64,000 nucleotides of DNA from Oscillatoriales cyanobacterium (GCA_011390955.1 JAABRM010000009.1:117819-181818); one strand, 5' to 3'. Shown: positions 10,153-19,558, counted from the stretch's first letter. Numbers and translations: made by a program. The notes: a model not told the origin generated them from the letters alone.

Positions 10153-12616
10153 CATCTTTAACTAAAGAAAAACCCCTGGGAGTTTCTCGATATTCGTCTA
10201 AGACTACTTGGAAATTAACTCTGTCGATTTTTTCTCCACTTTTCACCTCTAAAGTCCATTCCCCAATCTCTAAATGCCAAAATATTGACTGAGAAATTTG
10301 CTCAGAAGATGCATTTGTAATTAAAGTTTTTTTGCCAGTTTTACTAATCAACGACCATTCTACGGGTTCCGTCGGATTTGATGCTAATTTAAATTCTAAT
10401 TTGGGATTGGCATCCGCTGGATCGATGAGAAAGTAGTCATCATTTTGGGGAAAGACTATTTTTAAATCATCTTTGGTTAATCGGGGTTGATGTTGTCGGG
10501 ATAGCCATTCATTATATTCAGGGGATAATTCAAAGGTGTTTTCTTTTTCATAACTAGAAAGATCGGCGATCGCAAAATATTCCAGCACCACCGAGGGACA
10601 ATCTTTCGTCGGTTTTAAACCCGTAATCGCACAAATAGGTCGTTGTACCATCAGGGGCGGTGGGGCAAATTTTCCCGGTTCTTGATTTTGTTGATGCAAG
10701 TACAGCATAATTCGATTCCATAATGGCGCTGCCCCCGTCACCCCAGAGACTTTTCTCATGCGATCGCCGCTAAAATTGCCCACCCAAGTCGCCACGGTGT
10801 AATCGGTGGTATAGCCCACAGTCCAAGTATCCCGAAAATCCGACGAAGTGCCGGTTTTCACCGCTGCGGGAAACGGTAAACTCAGCACCGAGTCCACCCC
10901 AAATGCGGCGGCCCTCCCATGGCGATCGCTGAGGATATCCGTAATTAAGGCCACGGTTTCCGGCGATCGGATCTGCGTAGAGGAGCCGCCATCGGGCAGG
11001 GGAGATATTTTTCTCCCTTGCACCTCTGCTCCTCTGCTCCTCTGCTCCTCTGCTCCTCGGTCGGTGAGCGAAGCCGAACCGCCGCTCCCCCACGGCCCTG
11101 CCCCCTGTTTGGCAAACGTCAAATAAGCGTGAGCCAACTCCCAGAGACTAACTTCACCGCTACCCAGGGCTAAACCCAGACCATAATGTTCCGGGGACTT
11201 GTCCAAATGGGTAAAACCCAGTTGATGCAAGCGTTCCAAAAAGGTAGCGACCCCGACTTTTTCCAGGACTCGCACTGCGGGAATATTTAAGGAGTTGCCC
11301 AAAGCCACCCGCACCCGGACTGGGCCTTTAAAAGTTTCACTATAGTCAACTGGCGAATAAACTTTCGCGCCGGGAATGGGGTAATAAGTGGGAACATCGG
11401 CCAAAATGGTATTGGGACGAATGACTTTTTTTTCTAAAGCGAGTTGATAGAGAAAAGGTTTCAGGGCAGAACCCGGTTGTCGTAGCGCCTGGACTCCATC
11501 GTTTCGCCCCAGATAATCGTCAGAAAAATAATCGGGAGAACCGACATAAGCTAAGATTTCCCCAGTTTTGTTGTCCAGGACGATCGCCGCCCCGTGATTC
11601 ACATTATAGGAACTCAGCGCCCCGACCACTTCTTTGACTTGGGCTTCCACAAACTTTTGCAGGGGTAAATCGATGGTGGTGCGGACTTGGGAAACATCCT
11701 CCGGGACTTGGTTGGCTAACCAAAACAGAAAATGCGGGGCGGCGACAATGCCTTGATTCGGCGGTTGTAGCTGAACTTGTTCTCGATAGGCGCGATCGCC
11801 TGCAACCGCCGTAATATATCCATCCGCCACCATGCGATCGAGCACATATTTTTGCCGCTGTTTCAGAGGTTCCCACTGATAATAAGGATTAAGGTCCGTG
11901 GGGTCGTTGGGCAAAGCGGCCAAGATGCTGGCTTGGGCGAGGTTCAAATCCGCCGCTGGAATGCCGAAATAATTGCGGGCTGCGGCTTCTACCCCGTAGA
12001 TATTACCGCCCATTGGCAGACGGTTAATATAGGCGGCGAGGATTTCGTCTTTGGTCATTCCCGCAGTCAGTCGCCAAGAAGTCCATACTTCCTGAAGTTT
12101 ATAGGGTAAGGTGCGCGGGTTGGGATACAGCATTCGCGCTAACTGCATCGTAATAGTAGAGGCCCCACTGACGATTTCTTTAGCTTGGATGGCTTCCAGG
12201 ATGGCACGGGCGATCGCCGGATAATCCAATGCGCCATGTTGATAATAGCGTTGATCCTCAGCGGCAATTGTCCCCTGGATAAATACGGGGGCAACCCGAT
12301 CCAACGGCACGATCGCCGTATGTTCTTGGCTGCGAGTCAGGATCGTCCCCAAGGGTTGACCGTGGCGATCGCTAAACATAATCGCTGCTTCCGTTTGGGC
12401 AATATCAGCCGCCCGAATCGGCACTAAATAAGGCAGCGATCGCACCCCTAGACCGAGGCAAAATAAGCCAAAAAGTAGTTTTAACCGCCGCTGCTGCGGA
12501 GGACTGCACTGCTGCCAACGTCCCCAAAAAACGAGGAAAAGATTTTTCGGCCATTTCTGCAACATTTTGTTAAGTTTTTTGTTAAATTTGTTAAGTTTTT
12601 CAGGCATTTTTGCCAT
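10148..12616 (-). CDS. pbpC: Penicillin-binding protein 1C (bifunctional)
   Basis: About 822 residues. One N-terminal membrane anchor (LLFGLFCLGLGVRSLPYLVPI, about 46-66) puts the rest in the periplasm. The GT51 transglycosylase domain shows IAAEDQRYYQH with its catalytic Glu and GASTITMQLAR. The transpeptidase domain shows SALK (SxxK, near residue 382), SLN and KTGTS (near 586). A C-terminal PBP1C-type beta domain follows. An insert of ~35 residues (DRGAEEQRSRGAEVQGRK region) in the transpeptidase domain comes from a 9-bp tandem repeat. Start is ATG 12616 or 12607; a GGGGGAG lies just upstream. PBP1C makes peptidoglycan as a non-essential accessory enzyme in other bacteria. Confidence 0.94.
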   Translation of the reverse strand: MAKMPEKLNKFNKKLNKMLQKWPKNLFLVFWGRWQQCSPPQQRRLKLLFGLFCLGLGVRSLPYLVPIRAADIAQTEAAIMFSDRHGQPLGTILTRSQEHTAIVPLDRVAPVFIQGTIAAEDQRYYQHGALDYPAIARAILEAIQAKEIVSGASTITMQLARMLYPNPRTLPYKLQEVWTSWRLTAGMTKDEILAAYINRLPMGGNIYGVEAAARNYFGIPAADLNLAQASILAALPNDPTDLNPYYQWEPLKQRQKYVLDRMVADGYITAVAGDRAYREQVQLQPPNQGIVAAPHFLFWLANQVPEDVSQVRTTIDLPLQKFVEAQVKEVVGALSSYNVNHGAAIVLDNKTGEILAYVGSPDYFSDDYLGRNDGVQALRQPGSALKPFLYQLALEKKVIRPNTILADVPTYYPIPGAKVYSPVDYSETFKGPVRVRVALGNSLNIPAVRVLEKVGVATFLERLHQLGFTHLDKSPEHYGLGLALGSGEVSLWELAHAYLTFAKQGAGPWGSGGSASLTDRGAEEQRSRGAEVQGRKISPLPDGGSSTQIRSPETVALITDILSDRHGRAAAFGVDSVLSLPFPAAVKTGTSSDFRDTWTVGYTTDYTVATWVGNFSGDRMRKVSGVTGAAPLWNRIMLYLHQQNQEPGKFAPPPLMVQRPICAITGLKPTKDCPSVVLEYFAIADLSSYEKENTFELSPEYNEWLSRQHQPRLTKDDLKIVFPQNDDYFLIDPADANPKLEFKLASNPTEPVEWSLISKTGKKTLITNASSEQISQSIFWHLEIGEWTLEVKSGEKIDRVNFQVVLDEYRETPRGFSLVKDE
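11023..11060. repeat. 9-bp tandem repeat in frame inside pbpC
   Basis: Four units of CTCTGCTCC (plus strand) encode the EEQRSRGAE-like insert. Flanking bases (GAGCGAAGCCGAACC) belong to another dispersed element, so the insert is compound. The period of nine keeps the frame. Confidence 0.8.
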
Positions 12617-13047
12617 CACTCCCCCTTCTCTGAAGCAATAACCAGATAAAAAATTCCTTCCTTTAGTTTAATCTAACGAAAATAAGCGCGAATTCAGCTA
12701 AATTCTAGCAACTTTGTTAAGAAATGATGCAAAAAAGTTCAAGTTGATTAAATTTATGCTGTAATTAAATTAAGTCTAGATTAAGTTTTAACGATTGACA
12801 TTCGTCATTTACATTCGGGAACAGGTAATCTGGAAATAATATGCTGTATCCCTAGCATTATCAATTATCCATTAAGTAATTACAAATTTCCGGTCATGGT
12901 TGGCCAGAAAAAACCAGCCAGGAAAAAACCAGGAAATGCACCAGTTTTTGTCGAGAAAAATCAGCCAGTGCCCGATATATGTTATTCGTTGTTATTCGTT
13001 ATGAAAATATCTACAAAATCCTGAAATAAGAAATCAAGGAGGGCGTG
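12617..13047. other. Gene-free divergent promoter region
   Basis: This AT-rich stretch lies between the divergent pbpC and the membrane-protein gene. It holds two TTATTCGTT repeats near 12980 and a strong AAGGAGGG ribosome-binding site at 13036-13043 for the downstream gene. No RNA gene or open frame of note is seen. Confidence 0.5.
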
Positions 13048-13572
13048 ATGATTGCTTGGATTAACCTCATCACTTTAATAGTTGCTACCGTTCTGGGTTT
13101 ATATTGTTATGTCAAAAGTGCCAACCCAGAAAACTTAGACAGGCAAAATAATCAGAGTCAAAGCTTAAACTCGATTCGATATCAAACCTGGGCAGAACTG
13201 CTAATGACTCTGGTGGGAATTAACTATATAGTCTATTTTCTTTACCCAATTCCTCTGTCAATTCCCCAAGTATTCCCCTGGAGTTGGTGGGTTTCCGCTA
13301 CCATTGCTACCGCGATCGCTGTGTTATCTATTTACTATTGGTGGCGATCGCTGATAGAAAAAACCATCCCCATGACGATCTTGGGCAACCATGAAAGTAT
13401 TTATCAATCCCAAGTCATCAGTGACTTAACTTTTTGGTTGGTCTTAGGTTTTCTCCTCCACTCCCCATTCCTCGTCTTATTTTCCTTAACTTGGATTCCT
13501 CTTTATCTGCTTCTAAATTGGTGGGAACATAGCCATTATCCCCATAACATTGAAGGTTCATTTTTGACTTAA
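13048..13572 (+). CDS. Four-helix integral membrane protein, unknown
   Basis: A protein of 174 residues with hydrophobic segments at about 3-22, 55-75, 85-103 and 130-160 (NLITLIVATVLGLYCYV; WWVSATIATAIAVLSIYYWW; FWLVLGFLLHSPFLVLFSL). It begins a few bases after AAGGAGGG; a GTG at 13045 is the alternative start. I do not recognise the family. It is monocistronic and followed at once by a large heptamer array. Confidence 0.7.
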   Translation: MIAWINLITLIVATVLGLYCYVKSANPENLDRQNNQSQSLNSIRYQTWAELLMTLVGINYIVYFLYPIPLSIPQVFPWSWWVSATIATAIAVLSIYYWWRSLIEKTIPMTILGNHESIYQSQVISDLTFWLVLGFLLHSPFLVLFSLTWIPLYLLLNWWEHSHYPHNIEGSFLT

Positions 13573-13796
13573 TTGATAATTGTTGATTGTTGGTGGTTGT
13601 TGGTTGTTTGTTGATGGTTGATGGTTGATTGTTGTTTGTTGTTGGTTAATTGTTGATTGTTGATTGTTGATGGTTGATGGTTAATTGTTGATTGTTGATT
13701 GTTGACGAAAGAATCCCTAACCACCAACGAACAACAACCAACAAACAACAAACAACGAACAACCAACAACCAACAAACAACAAACTACAATTAACC
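13571..13796. repeat. Largest composite heptamer array with core
   Basis: About 130 bp of TTGTTGATTGTTG/TTGATGG units, then the core AAAGAATCCCTAACCACC (13708-13725), then CAACGAACAACAACC units. It lies between the membrane-protein stop and the 3' end of obg; the in-frame stop that would end a full-length obg (13791-13793) lies inside its right edge. Confidence 0.85.
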
Positions 13797-13797
13797 G

Positions 13798-14793
13798 TCA
13801 ACCGTGACTAACATTCGATCCAGGATTTTCCAAACTTCTTGTAATAATGGATCTAATCCCAAACGAGTGACCGCCGAAATTTGGTGCCAGGGATTTTAAC
13901 TCTGAAATCATGTCAGCAATCTCTTCTTCAGAGCGATCGCTGGCATCAATTTTATTTAGGGCAACAATTTGGGGGCGATCGCTTAATCCTCGACCATAAG
14001 CCGCTAACTCATTTTGAATTTTAGCATAGTCAGCGATCGGGTCATCACTGGTGACATCAATCAGATGCAATAACACCCGCGTTCGTTCAATATGACGCAA
14101 AAATTCATGGCCTAATCCGATGCCTAAATGGGCGCCTGAAATCAATCCGGGAATATCCGCAAACACCGTCCCATCCCCCGTTGGTTTGCGGACTACGCCT
14201 AAATTTGGCACTAACGTAGTAAAAGGATAATCGGCAATTTTGGGACGGGCAGAAGATACCGCCGAAATTAAGGTAGATTTTCCCGCATTGGGCAACCCAA
14301 TAATCCCCACTTCTGCTAATAACTTTAATTCTAAACGGAGAAATTTTTCTTCTCCATCTAAACCTTCTAGGGCATATTCTGGGGCGCGGTTCCGATTACT
14401 CAGAAAATACTTATTCCCCAAACCGCCTTTACCCCCTTGGGCGACAATTAAAGTTTGCCCTGTCTCGACAATATCCCCAATAATTTCTTCCGTAGTCGCA
14501 TCATAGACCATTGTTCCCACGGGCACTTTGACAATGCGATCGCCTCCATTAGCCCCAGTGCAATTATTCGGGCCACCCCGTTCCCCATTTTCCGCCTTAA
14601 TAATTCGGTTGTACTTAAAATCCAGCAAAGTTTGCAGATTTTCATCGCCCACAAAAATTACCGAACCACCTTTTCCCCCATTTCCACCGGACGGCCCCCC
14701 CGCAGGCACATATTTTTCTCGGCGAAAAGCCACAATTCCATCGCCTCCCTTGCCACCAATGACTTGGAGTTCTGCTAAATCAATAAACTGCAT
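13798..14793 (-). CDS. obg: GTPase Obg/CgtA with 3' frameshift
   Basis: A protein of 331 residues. It has the Gly-rich Obg fold ([25 protein letters not shown]) at residues 1-158, then the G domain with G1 GLPNAGKS, G3 DIPG and G4 NKID. After KSLAPN the frame leaves the family: the next bases in another frame read [17 protein letters not shown] and continue to a TAA at 13791-13793. This restores the G5 SAV motif and a normal C-terminus. So a 1-nt gain or a deletion of 2 (mod 3) nt occurred near 13890. Obg acts in 50S ribosome maturation and is essential in most bacteria, so a sequencing error or a recent lesion must be considered. Confidence 0.9.
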   Translation of the reverse strand: MQFIDLAELQVIGGKGGDGIVAFRREKYVPAGGPSGGNGGKGGSVIFVGDENLQTLLDFKYNRIIKAENGERGGPNNCTGANGGDRIVKVPVGTMVYDATTEEIIGDIVETGQTLIVAQGGKGGLGNKYFLSNRNRAPEYALEGLDGEEKFLRLELKLLAEVGIIGLPNAGKSTLISAVSSARPKIADYPFTTLVPNLGVVRKPTGDGTVFADIPGLISGAHLGIGLGHEFLRHIERTRVLLHLIDVTSDDPIADYAKIQNELAAYGRGLSDRPQIVALNKIDASDRSEEEIADMISELKSLAPNFGGHSFGIRSIITRSLENPGSNVSHG

Positions 14794-15084
14794 TGCGTTA
14801 ACTTCCTACTGTAGCGCTGATTGATTACCTTAATTCTAAGTAAAAGCGGCGATGTTATGCCAAAAATCCGCCAAAATTATCTCTAAAAATTATCTCTTGG
14901 GAAAACGCGGAGCAAAATACCCTCGGAAAAAGCGATCGCCCTTTCAGAAACCGGGTTTCTTTTCTCGGTTCCACCGTAGGGGCGTTCTCGCATTCGCCCC
15001 TACATATTCACCACAGAAACCCGGTTTCTTTGCTTTGGCAACCATTCAGGTTTCTGGATTCAGGATTTAGCATCCCTTAAACGC
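14794..15084. other. Intergenic region with palindromic repeats
   Basis: It contains CAGAAACCGGGTTTCTTT at about 14945, GTAGGGGCGTTCTCGCATTCGCCCCTAC at about 14986-15004 in shortened form, and AGAAACCCGGTTTCTTT at about 15014: two palindrome families nested together. No gene is seen. Confidence 0.6.
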
Positions 15085-15115
15085 AAAAAGTGAAGCCTTG
15101 TTAGCTTCACTTTTT
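15085..15115. terminator. Rho-independent terminator, bidirectional
   Basis: Arms AAAAAGTGAAGC and GCTTCACTTTTT around CTTGTTA give a U-run on both strands. It lies downstream of the minus-strand gene at 15244-15597. Confidence 0.85.
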
Positions 15116-15243
15116 ATCATACCAAGTGCATAAGCCTATTTGAGGTAAATGAAATAACCAAACTAAAATCAATCTTTGGGCAATCAATCGAGAAGCGGAT
15201 TTTGACTTTCCCAGGGAATTGCCGAAAAATGAAATCGTCTTAT

Positions 15244-15597
15244 CTATTTTCTCACCTTCTGTTTTGTATGTTTGTGCCAGTAAGCGGTGAGAACTTTTGC
15301 ATCCGGTGGACCACTCAGACAGACCACCCGCAGCCCCCGCAATACATCAGAAAACTTAGCGTAAGGAGTCCATTTTAGGTTGCGATCGTTCAGGGTAAAA
15401 ATAATCGCCCCTCGGCTAAATCGTTTTTTGCCATACAGTAAAGCTACGGAAATCATCGCATTACTAATAGCTCGTTGCTGTTGCCGTCGTTCTAAATGAT
15501 TTAAATCTTTCCGACGATACACCGCTTCGATGCGATCTATTCTACTTTTATTTATGTCGAGATCGAGAATTTGTTGAATTTTTCGATTAGCATCCAT
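15244..15597 (-). CDS. Conserved hypothetical protein, 117 residues
   Basis: It starts at the ATG at 15597, which has GGAG 8 nt upstream; an in-frame start 17 codons earlier lacks this. The protein is basic, with a helical N-terminal half (RIDRIEAVYRRKDLNHLERRQQQRAISNAMISVALLYGKK) and a C-terminal beta segment (LRGLRVVCLSGPPDAKVLTAYW) resembling the last strands of the DUF4258/RelE fold, which suggests a distant relation. No partner gene is next to it. Function unknown. Confidence 0.72.
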   Translation of the reverse strand: MDANRKIQQILDLDINKSRIDRIEAVYRRKDLNHLERRQQQRAISNAMISVALLYGKKRFSRGAIIFTLNDRNLKWTPYAKFSDVLRGLRVVCLSGPPDAKVLTAYWHKHTKQKVRK

Positions 15598-16096
15598 AAT
15601 AGTTGCTCCATTGGGAAAACCTTGAGTTGAGAAATCTGCAAAAACCAATTAAAAACCATAAGTTGAGCCATGAAAAAAATTGCCAAAAATAAGCGAATTG
15701 TTGATTCAGAAGAATCCAAGGCTGTCACCTGGATTCAGCAATTCGCTTGCCAGATCGGGAAAGTTCTTTTGAGAAATCCCCAAAAATAAAAAAAAATAAA
15801 AATTTTACCGATTAATGCGCCAATTCAGAATTCATCCTGAAACGACATGAATCAGAAATTTACAAAAATTAAAATTTATCAAAATTTATTAAAAAATCAA
15901 CATTTAAACTTAGCTGTACGGGCGAAGCATTCCCGTAGATGTATTGTTGTTTAAACCGGAAGGTTTTTTGCGCGGTCAGCGCAGCCATGCCGCAGGCTAT
16001 ATGCTTCGCTCTTACTAGGTTTCTGGTGTAATTCACCCTGTTGATATTACCATCCTAACCAAAAAATACTCAACTCGCATCAATCTAAGGCAGGTT
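15598..16096. other. Gene-free region with long interrupted hairpin
   Basis: The arms AAGCGAATTG plus AATCCA (15691-15716) and TGGATT plus CAATTCGCTT (about 15730-15748) form an interrupted inverted repeat next to the promoter side of the 15597 gene; it could be a regulatory site or terminator. A dispersed element (GGGCGAAGCATTCCCGTAG, GCGCGGTCAGCGCAGCC) occupies about 15920-16012. No gene is seen. Confidence 0.5.
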
Positions 16097-16294
16097 TTAG
16101 GAAAACTTCAGCTTTTGGGATCGTCGGTTAAATGATGATATAGGCGATCGCTCATGGAACCACTGCCACAAACCAATTACCCACAAACCACCAGAAATCC
16201 AGAATTGACTGAAACTGGCGATCGCGGCAAAAACCAGAGAGGAACAGCGATCGCGCACTGTTCCTCTCTGCTTAAAGTCCTCGCTCATTTCCAT
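16097..16294 (-). CDS. Possible 65-residue membrane peptide
   Basis: This open frame starts 7 bp after the stop of the 16302-16544 gene and contains one hydrophobic segment (FAAIASFSQFWISGGLWVIGLW). Its codons 9-19 lie on a 34-bp palindrome (16236-16269, arms AGAGAGGAACAG / CTGTTCCTCTCT around a HIP1 site), which could instead be a terminator of the upstream gene. Reality of the gene is uncertain. Confidence 0.3.
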   Translation of the reverse strand: MEMSEDFKQRGTVRDRCSSLVFAAIASFSQFWISGGLWVIGLWQWFHERSPISSFNRRSQKLKFS

Positions 16295-16301
16295 TTAAAA
16301 C

Positions 16302-16544
16302 TCATCGAACCAAAACTTGGGTGGGTATAGGGGGTTTAACCATTCCATAATCCGGATCTTTCCAGCACCGAGGAAGTATTTCCCCAGAAGGGAAAATTAA
16401 TTGTTCCTTTTCATAAATTGCCGGATCTTGCATTTCTTCACCTAAGTGAGAACGTCCCATCACTTCACTCAAGCAGGGATCGTATAAATCTTCAATTCGG
16501 ATGATCTCAATCAGATCGCCGGTTAATTTTTGTTTCAAAAACAT
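16302..16544 (-). CDS. Small conserved hypothetical protein, 80 residues
   Basis: It starts MFLKQKLTGDLIEIIR at an ATG with GGAGG 9 nt upstream; the longer frame from 16607 lacks a site and reads into a repeat. Visible conserved-looking blocks are DLYDPCLSEVMGRSHLGEEMQDP and LIFPSGEILPRCWKDPDY. It looks like a small cyanobacterial family without a known role. No membrane segment. Confidence 0.68.
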   Translation of the reverse strand: MFLKQKLTGDLIEIIRIEDLYDPCLSEVMGRSHLGEEMQDPAIYEKEQLIFPSGEILPRCWKDPDYGMVKPPIPTQVLVR

Positions 16545-16610
16545 TTTTCGTCGCCTCCGTGCGGCTAATGTCAATGCTTTTTGCCGAATACAGGCTGGTT
16601 CTATCAAACG

Positions 16611-16702
16611 GTGCGTTACGCTTTGCGCTTTCGCACCCTACGCCTTAAATTGAAGGTTAACTTTTAACGGTGCGTTACGCTTTGTTAACGCACCCTACGC
16701 CG
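16611..16702. repeat. Two GGTGCGTTACGC hairpins in tandem
   Basis: GGTGCGTTACGCTTTGCG...GCACCCTACGCC occurs at about 16611-16644 and again at about 16669-16700. It is the same family as the ends of 2088-2278 and the element near 62060-62085. Beyond it, 16703-16900 is AT-rich with no gene seen. Confidence 0.7.
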
Positions 16703-16899
16703 ACTGAATACTTAAGCCGGTTTGATCTGGGACGCGACAATTATTTCCCCAGAATTCCAGCCATTTATCTCAAACAGAAAAAAACGATTAATTCTTTACT
16801 TTATACTTATAATTTTAACATTAATTTATTAATTTAATTGTTAATTAAATATTAAGAAAAATCCGCAGATTCAGGCCGAACCCCAGGGCAACAAAAACT

Positions 16900-17023
16900 T
16901 AATGTTATTCGTTGTTGGTTGTTGGTTATTTGTTATTCGTTATTTGTCGCCAACAACCAACAATCAACCAACAACCAACAACCAACAACCAACCAACAAC
17001 AACCAACAAACAACCAACAACTG
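16900..17023. repeat. Heptamer array adjoining fmt
   Basis: TTGTTGGTTGTTGG on the left, then CAACAACC/CAACCAA units to the right, ending 2 bp before the fmt stop codon. No AAAGAATCCC core is seen. Confidence 0.8.
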
Positions 17024-17024
17024 T

Positions 17025-18038
17025 TTACCCGTTTTCGATCGCTTCTCCTGGTGTTAACCGTGTCCCATTGGCAAAGTCCCAGCCAGACTGTGCCCGTTTC
17101 CCCGTAAGTTGGACTTCTTTTAACAACAGCAAACCATCACCAGTTTGGACAATTGGCCCAATATTTTTAATCACGGTCAGCACTTCTCCGGGACTGCCAG
17201 TGAGAGTCGATAAAGTTGACCAATTATTCGCGATCGCGCTATGTATCCCACTATATTCTGGGGGCAATGCGGACCCATAGGCATCCCCCAGGGGAACCGT
17301 AGCCATAATTTTTAAAGCCTTGCCGCGAAAAGTAGCCACACAATTGGGGTAAAGTCCTCGGATGCGATCGTGCAATGCTTTAGCGGAATTTGACCAATCC
17401 AGCAAATAATCAGATTTTTGGATCAATGGTGCGTAGGTTGCTTCCTCCTCAGACTGAGGAATAGGGGAAACTTCACCGCGATCGAGTTTTAACAAGGTTT
17501 CAATTAATAATTCTGCCCCCTGAATCGCCAACTTTTCCCCGATTTGGTAGGCATGATCCAAAAGTCCAATAGAAGTATAAGCTTTCAGCAAAATTGGGCC
17601 GCTATCCATCCCCGCATCCATTTGTATCGTAGTAATTCCTGTTTCCGTTTCACCCGCACACAAACACCATTGAATCGGTGCGGCACCTCGGTATTTGGGC
17701 AAAATCGAACCATGCACATTAACGCAACCCAAACGCGGCATTTCCAGAATTTCTGGGGATAAAATTTGCCCGTAAGCAACCACCACGAATACATCAGCAT
17801 TCGCTGCTTTTAATTGAGTCAGAGTTTTCGCGTTTTTTTTCACTCTTGCCGGTTGCCACACGGGTAAATTATGCGCCAAAGCGAGTTTTTTTACCGGAGA
17901 AGGAATTAATTCATTCCCGCGTCCTCGACGTTTGTCCGGTTGCGTCACCACTCCCAAAACTTCCATATTGGGGTGAGCGAGTAATTTCTCCAAGGTGTGT
18001 ACCGCAAATTGAGGGGTGCCGAAGAATATAACTTTCAT
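17025..18038 (-). CDS. fmt: Methionyl-tRNA formyltransferase
   Basis: A protein of 337 residues that formylates initiator Met-tRNA with 10-formyl-THF. It begins [19 protein letters not shown]. The catalytic region is intact: [15 protein letters not shown] carries the Asn and His, and [11 protein letters not shown] the Asp. The C-terminal tRNA-binding domain follows ([35 protein letters not shown]). Length is normal for cyanobacteria (about 330-340). The stop abuts a heptamer array. Confidence 0.97.
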   Translation of the reverse strand: MKVIFFGTPQFAVHTLEKLLAHPNMEVLGVVTQPDKRRGRGNELIPSPVKKLALAHNLPVWQPARVKKNAKTLTQLKAANADVFVVVAYGQILSPEILEMPRLGCVNVHGSILPKYRGAAPIQWCLCAGETETGITTIQMDAGMDSGPILLKAYTSIGLLDHAYQIGEKLAIQGAELLIETLLKLDRGEVSPIPQSEEEATYAPLIQKSDYLLDWSNSAKALHDRIRGLYPNCVATFRGKALKIMATVPLGDAYGSALPPEYSGIHSAIANNWSTLSTLTGSPGEVLTVIKNIGPIVQTGDGLLLLKEVQLTGKRAQSGWDFANGTRLTPGEAIENG

Positions 18039-18189
18039 AAATTTATGCTGAGTGGTTAGTGGTTAGAGATAAGAATTAGTCACCCGATGCCAGGAAAGTA
18101 ACTCACTGTCTGTTTCCATAGAAAAAAGAAGAGAGAAGAGAGTATTTTCCTCTATGCTCTCTCCTCTCTCCTCGGTATCATTATACCTT

Positions 18190-18972
18190 TTACCACATAT
18201 TTGTCACCCCAACATTTAAAAATGTCGTAATACAATCAATCAGGTTCTGGGTTTCTGAACGACTTAGTTCATATTGTTGCCCTAAATTCAGCTTTTGCCC
18301 AGATGTCAAAACTAAGCTAAGGCGATATTTCTTTTTATCAGATTGTTTTTTATTGGTTTCAACGTGCAATCCGAAAATTTCACTGGTCGTTCTTTTTTGA
18401 GACCGCTTCCACAATAATCCTTTTTTGGTCAAAGTGACCGCACCAACGGTTTTATCAAAGTTACAGGTACATTGTTGAGTCATCAATCCCGATCCGACTA
18501 ATCCTGCAATGATAAATAAGCTGCCAAAAACATAACTAAAAATTCGCGAATCTTCAACAATTTCTAAACTAGGTTGTGTGGATGTCCTCAAAAAGTTATT
18601 TATTTTTTGCATGGCATTTGTTTGATATTCAATATTTGAACTATACTCAGATATAATTGGAATTTGTTCGGTTTTGATTACTAAAATCAATCGCGAAGCT
18701 TGCTCTTGAGAGTTGGGGTTGATTTCAATTTTTGCTTCTTGAATACTTTCTAGGGAAAATGTTTTGACATCAGATGCGATCAAACTAGAATGGACTAATT
18801 CACAACTGCCTTGATTCATATTTAAGCGATCGCATTTAAAAGTGGTCAATTGTTCTGGCCCGGCGATCGCCACCAAGCCAACCAGGATAAAAATCATCCC
18901 AATGATCCAATGTCTTGCCGGAGCATTTTGCTGGATGGTTAATTTTGTAGAGGTGTATTCAAGTATTTTCAT
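18190..18972 (-). CDS. Membrane protein with internal duplication, unknown
   Basis: A protein of 260 residues with one helix near 20-40 (WIIGMIFILVGLVAIAG) and another near 145-165 (VFGSLFIIAGLVGSGL). Each helix is followed by a similar beta-rich segment: FKCDRLNMNQGSCELV with LESIQEAKIEI, and CTCNFDKTVGAVTLTKKGLLWK with TTSEIFGLHVE. The repeat of helix plus beta module suggests an internal duplication with a PH-like fold; I do not recognise a named family. It is monocistronic. Confidence 0.65.
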   Translation of the reverse strand: MKILEYTSTKLTIQQNAPARHWIIGMIFILVGLVAIAGPEQLTTFKCDRLNMNQGSCELVHSSLIASDVKTFSLESIQEAKIEINPNSQEQASRLILVIKTEQIPIISEYSSNIEYQTNAMQKINNFLRTSTQPSLEIVEDSRIFSYVFGSLFIIAGLVGSGLMTQQCTCNFDKTVGAVTLTKKGLLWKRSQKRTTSEIFGLHVETNKKQSDKKKYRLSLVLTSGQKLNLGQQYELSRSETQNLIDCITTFLNVGVTNMW

Positions 18973-19095
18973 ATATGCTGCAAAACCCTACTTATGAATA
19001 AAGTTAGACCAAAGTTACACCATTGAAGTTTTCCCCGAGCATAAGACCGAAACTTTTTATTGTTTCCGTCACTTCTCAATTAAATTCATCCCCTA

Positions 19096-19121
19096 AAAAA
19101 TTTAGTTGCAACTAAATTTTT
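19096..19121. promoter_or_regulatory. 26-bp perfect palindrome
   Basis: The half-site AAAAATTTAGTTG is followed by its exact reverse complement. It lies about 125 bp upstream of the 18972 gene start, so it may be an operator or a hairpin of the leader. The rest of 18973-19442 has no secure gene. Confidence 0.4.
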
Positions 19122-19323
19122 GGGTGTTTAATTTACTTTAATCGCCGGAAAATTTTCGCTGAATTCCAGTCATTATGCAAAAGTCGAATCTGCCGATCGC
19201 CGACTTAGCTCAATTGTAACCCTGAACTAGCGTAAACCAGCCCCAAAATGGGGGGCAAACCACAGATTTTAAGCCTTGTACCTGACAAAATATCAAAATT
19301 TCCAGACAGATGCCTTGACTGAA

Positions 19324-19461
19324 ATGCAGAAAAAATGCACATACAAGATCGGCGCGATCGCTCAAACGGATCCACCCGGAGGTGGCATAACAGAAATCCC
19401 AAAGCCTAATTCATCCACACCTGGAAACGACCCTAAAATTAAAAACCCTTATAAGCCATAG
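19324..19461 (+). CDS. Possible 45-residue peptide
   Basis: MQKKCTYKIGAIAQTD, then a Gly/Pro-rich tail (DPPGGGITEIPKPNSS) and PYKP at the end. The stop codon lies in the hairpin that terminates the opposing tRNA-Gly. There is no clear ribosome-binding site and no known family, so this may be chance coding. Confidence 0.2.
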   Translation: MQKKCTYKIGAIAQTDPPGGGITEIPKPNSSTPGNDPKIKNPYKP

Positions 19462-19474
19462 CCTATAAGGGTTT
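19443..19474 (-). terminator. Terminator of tRNA-Gly
   Basis: Arms AAACCCTTATA and TATAAGGGTTT around AGCCATAGCC, starting 13 bp after the tRNA 3' end on the minus strand. Confidence 0.7.
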
Positions 19475-19487
19475 AATTAATGAATTA

Positions 19488-19558
19488 AGCGGGCAGCGGG
19501 AATCGAACCCGCATTAACAGCTTGGAAGGCTGTAGTTTTACCACTAAACTATGCCCGC
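19488..19558 (-). tRNA. trnG-UCC: tRNA-Gly (anticodon UCC)
   Basis: On the minus strand the acceptor GCGGGCA pairs with TGCCCGC, followed by discriminator T. The anticodon loop CTTCCAA gives UCC. The T-loop is GTTCGAATC. CCA is not encoded. Confidence 0.96.
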
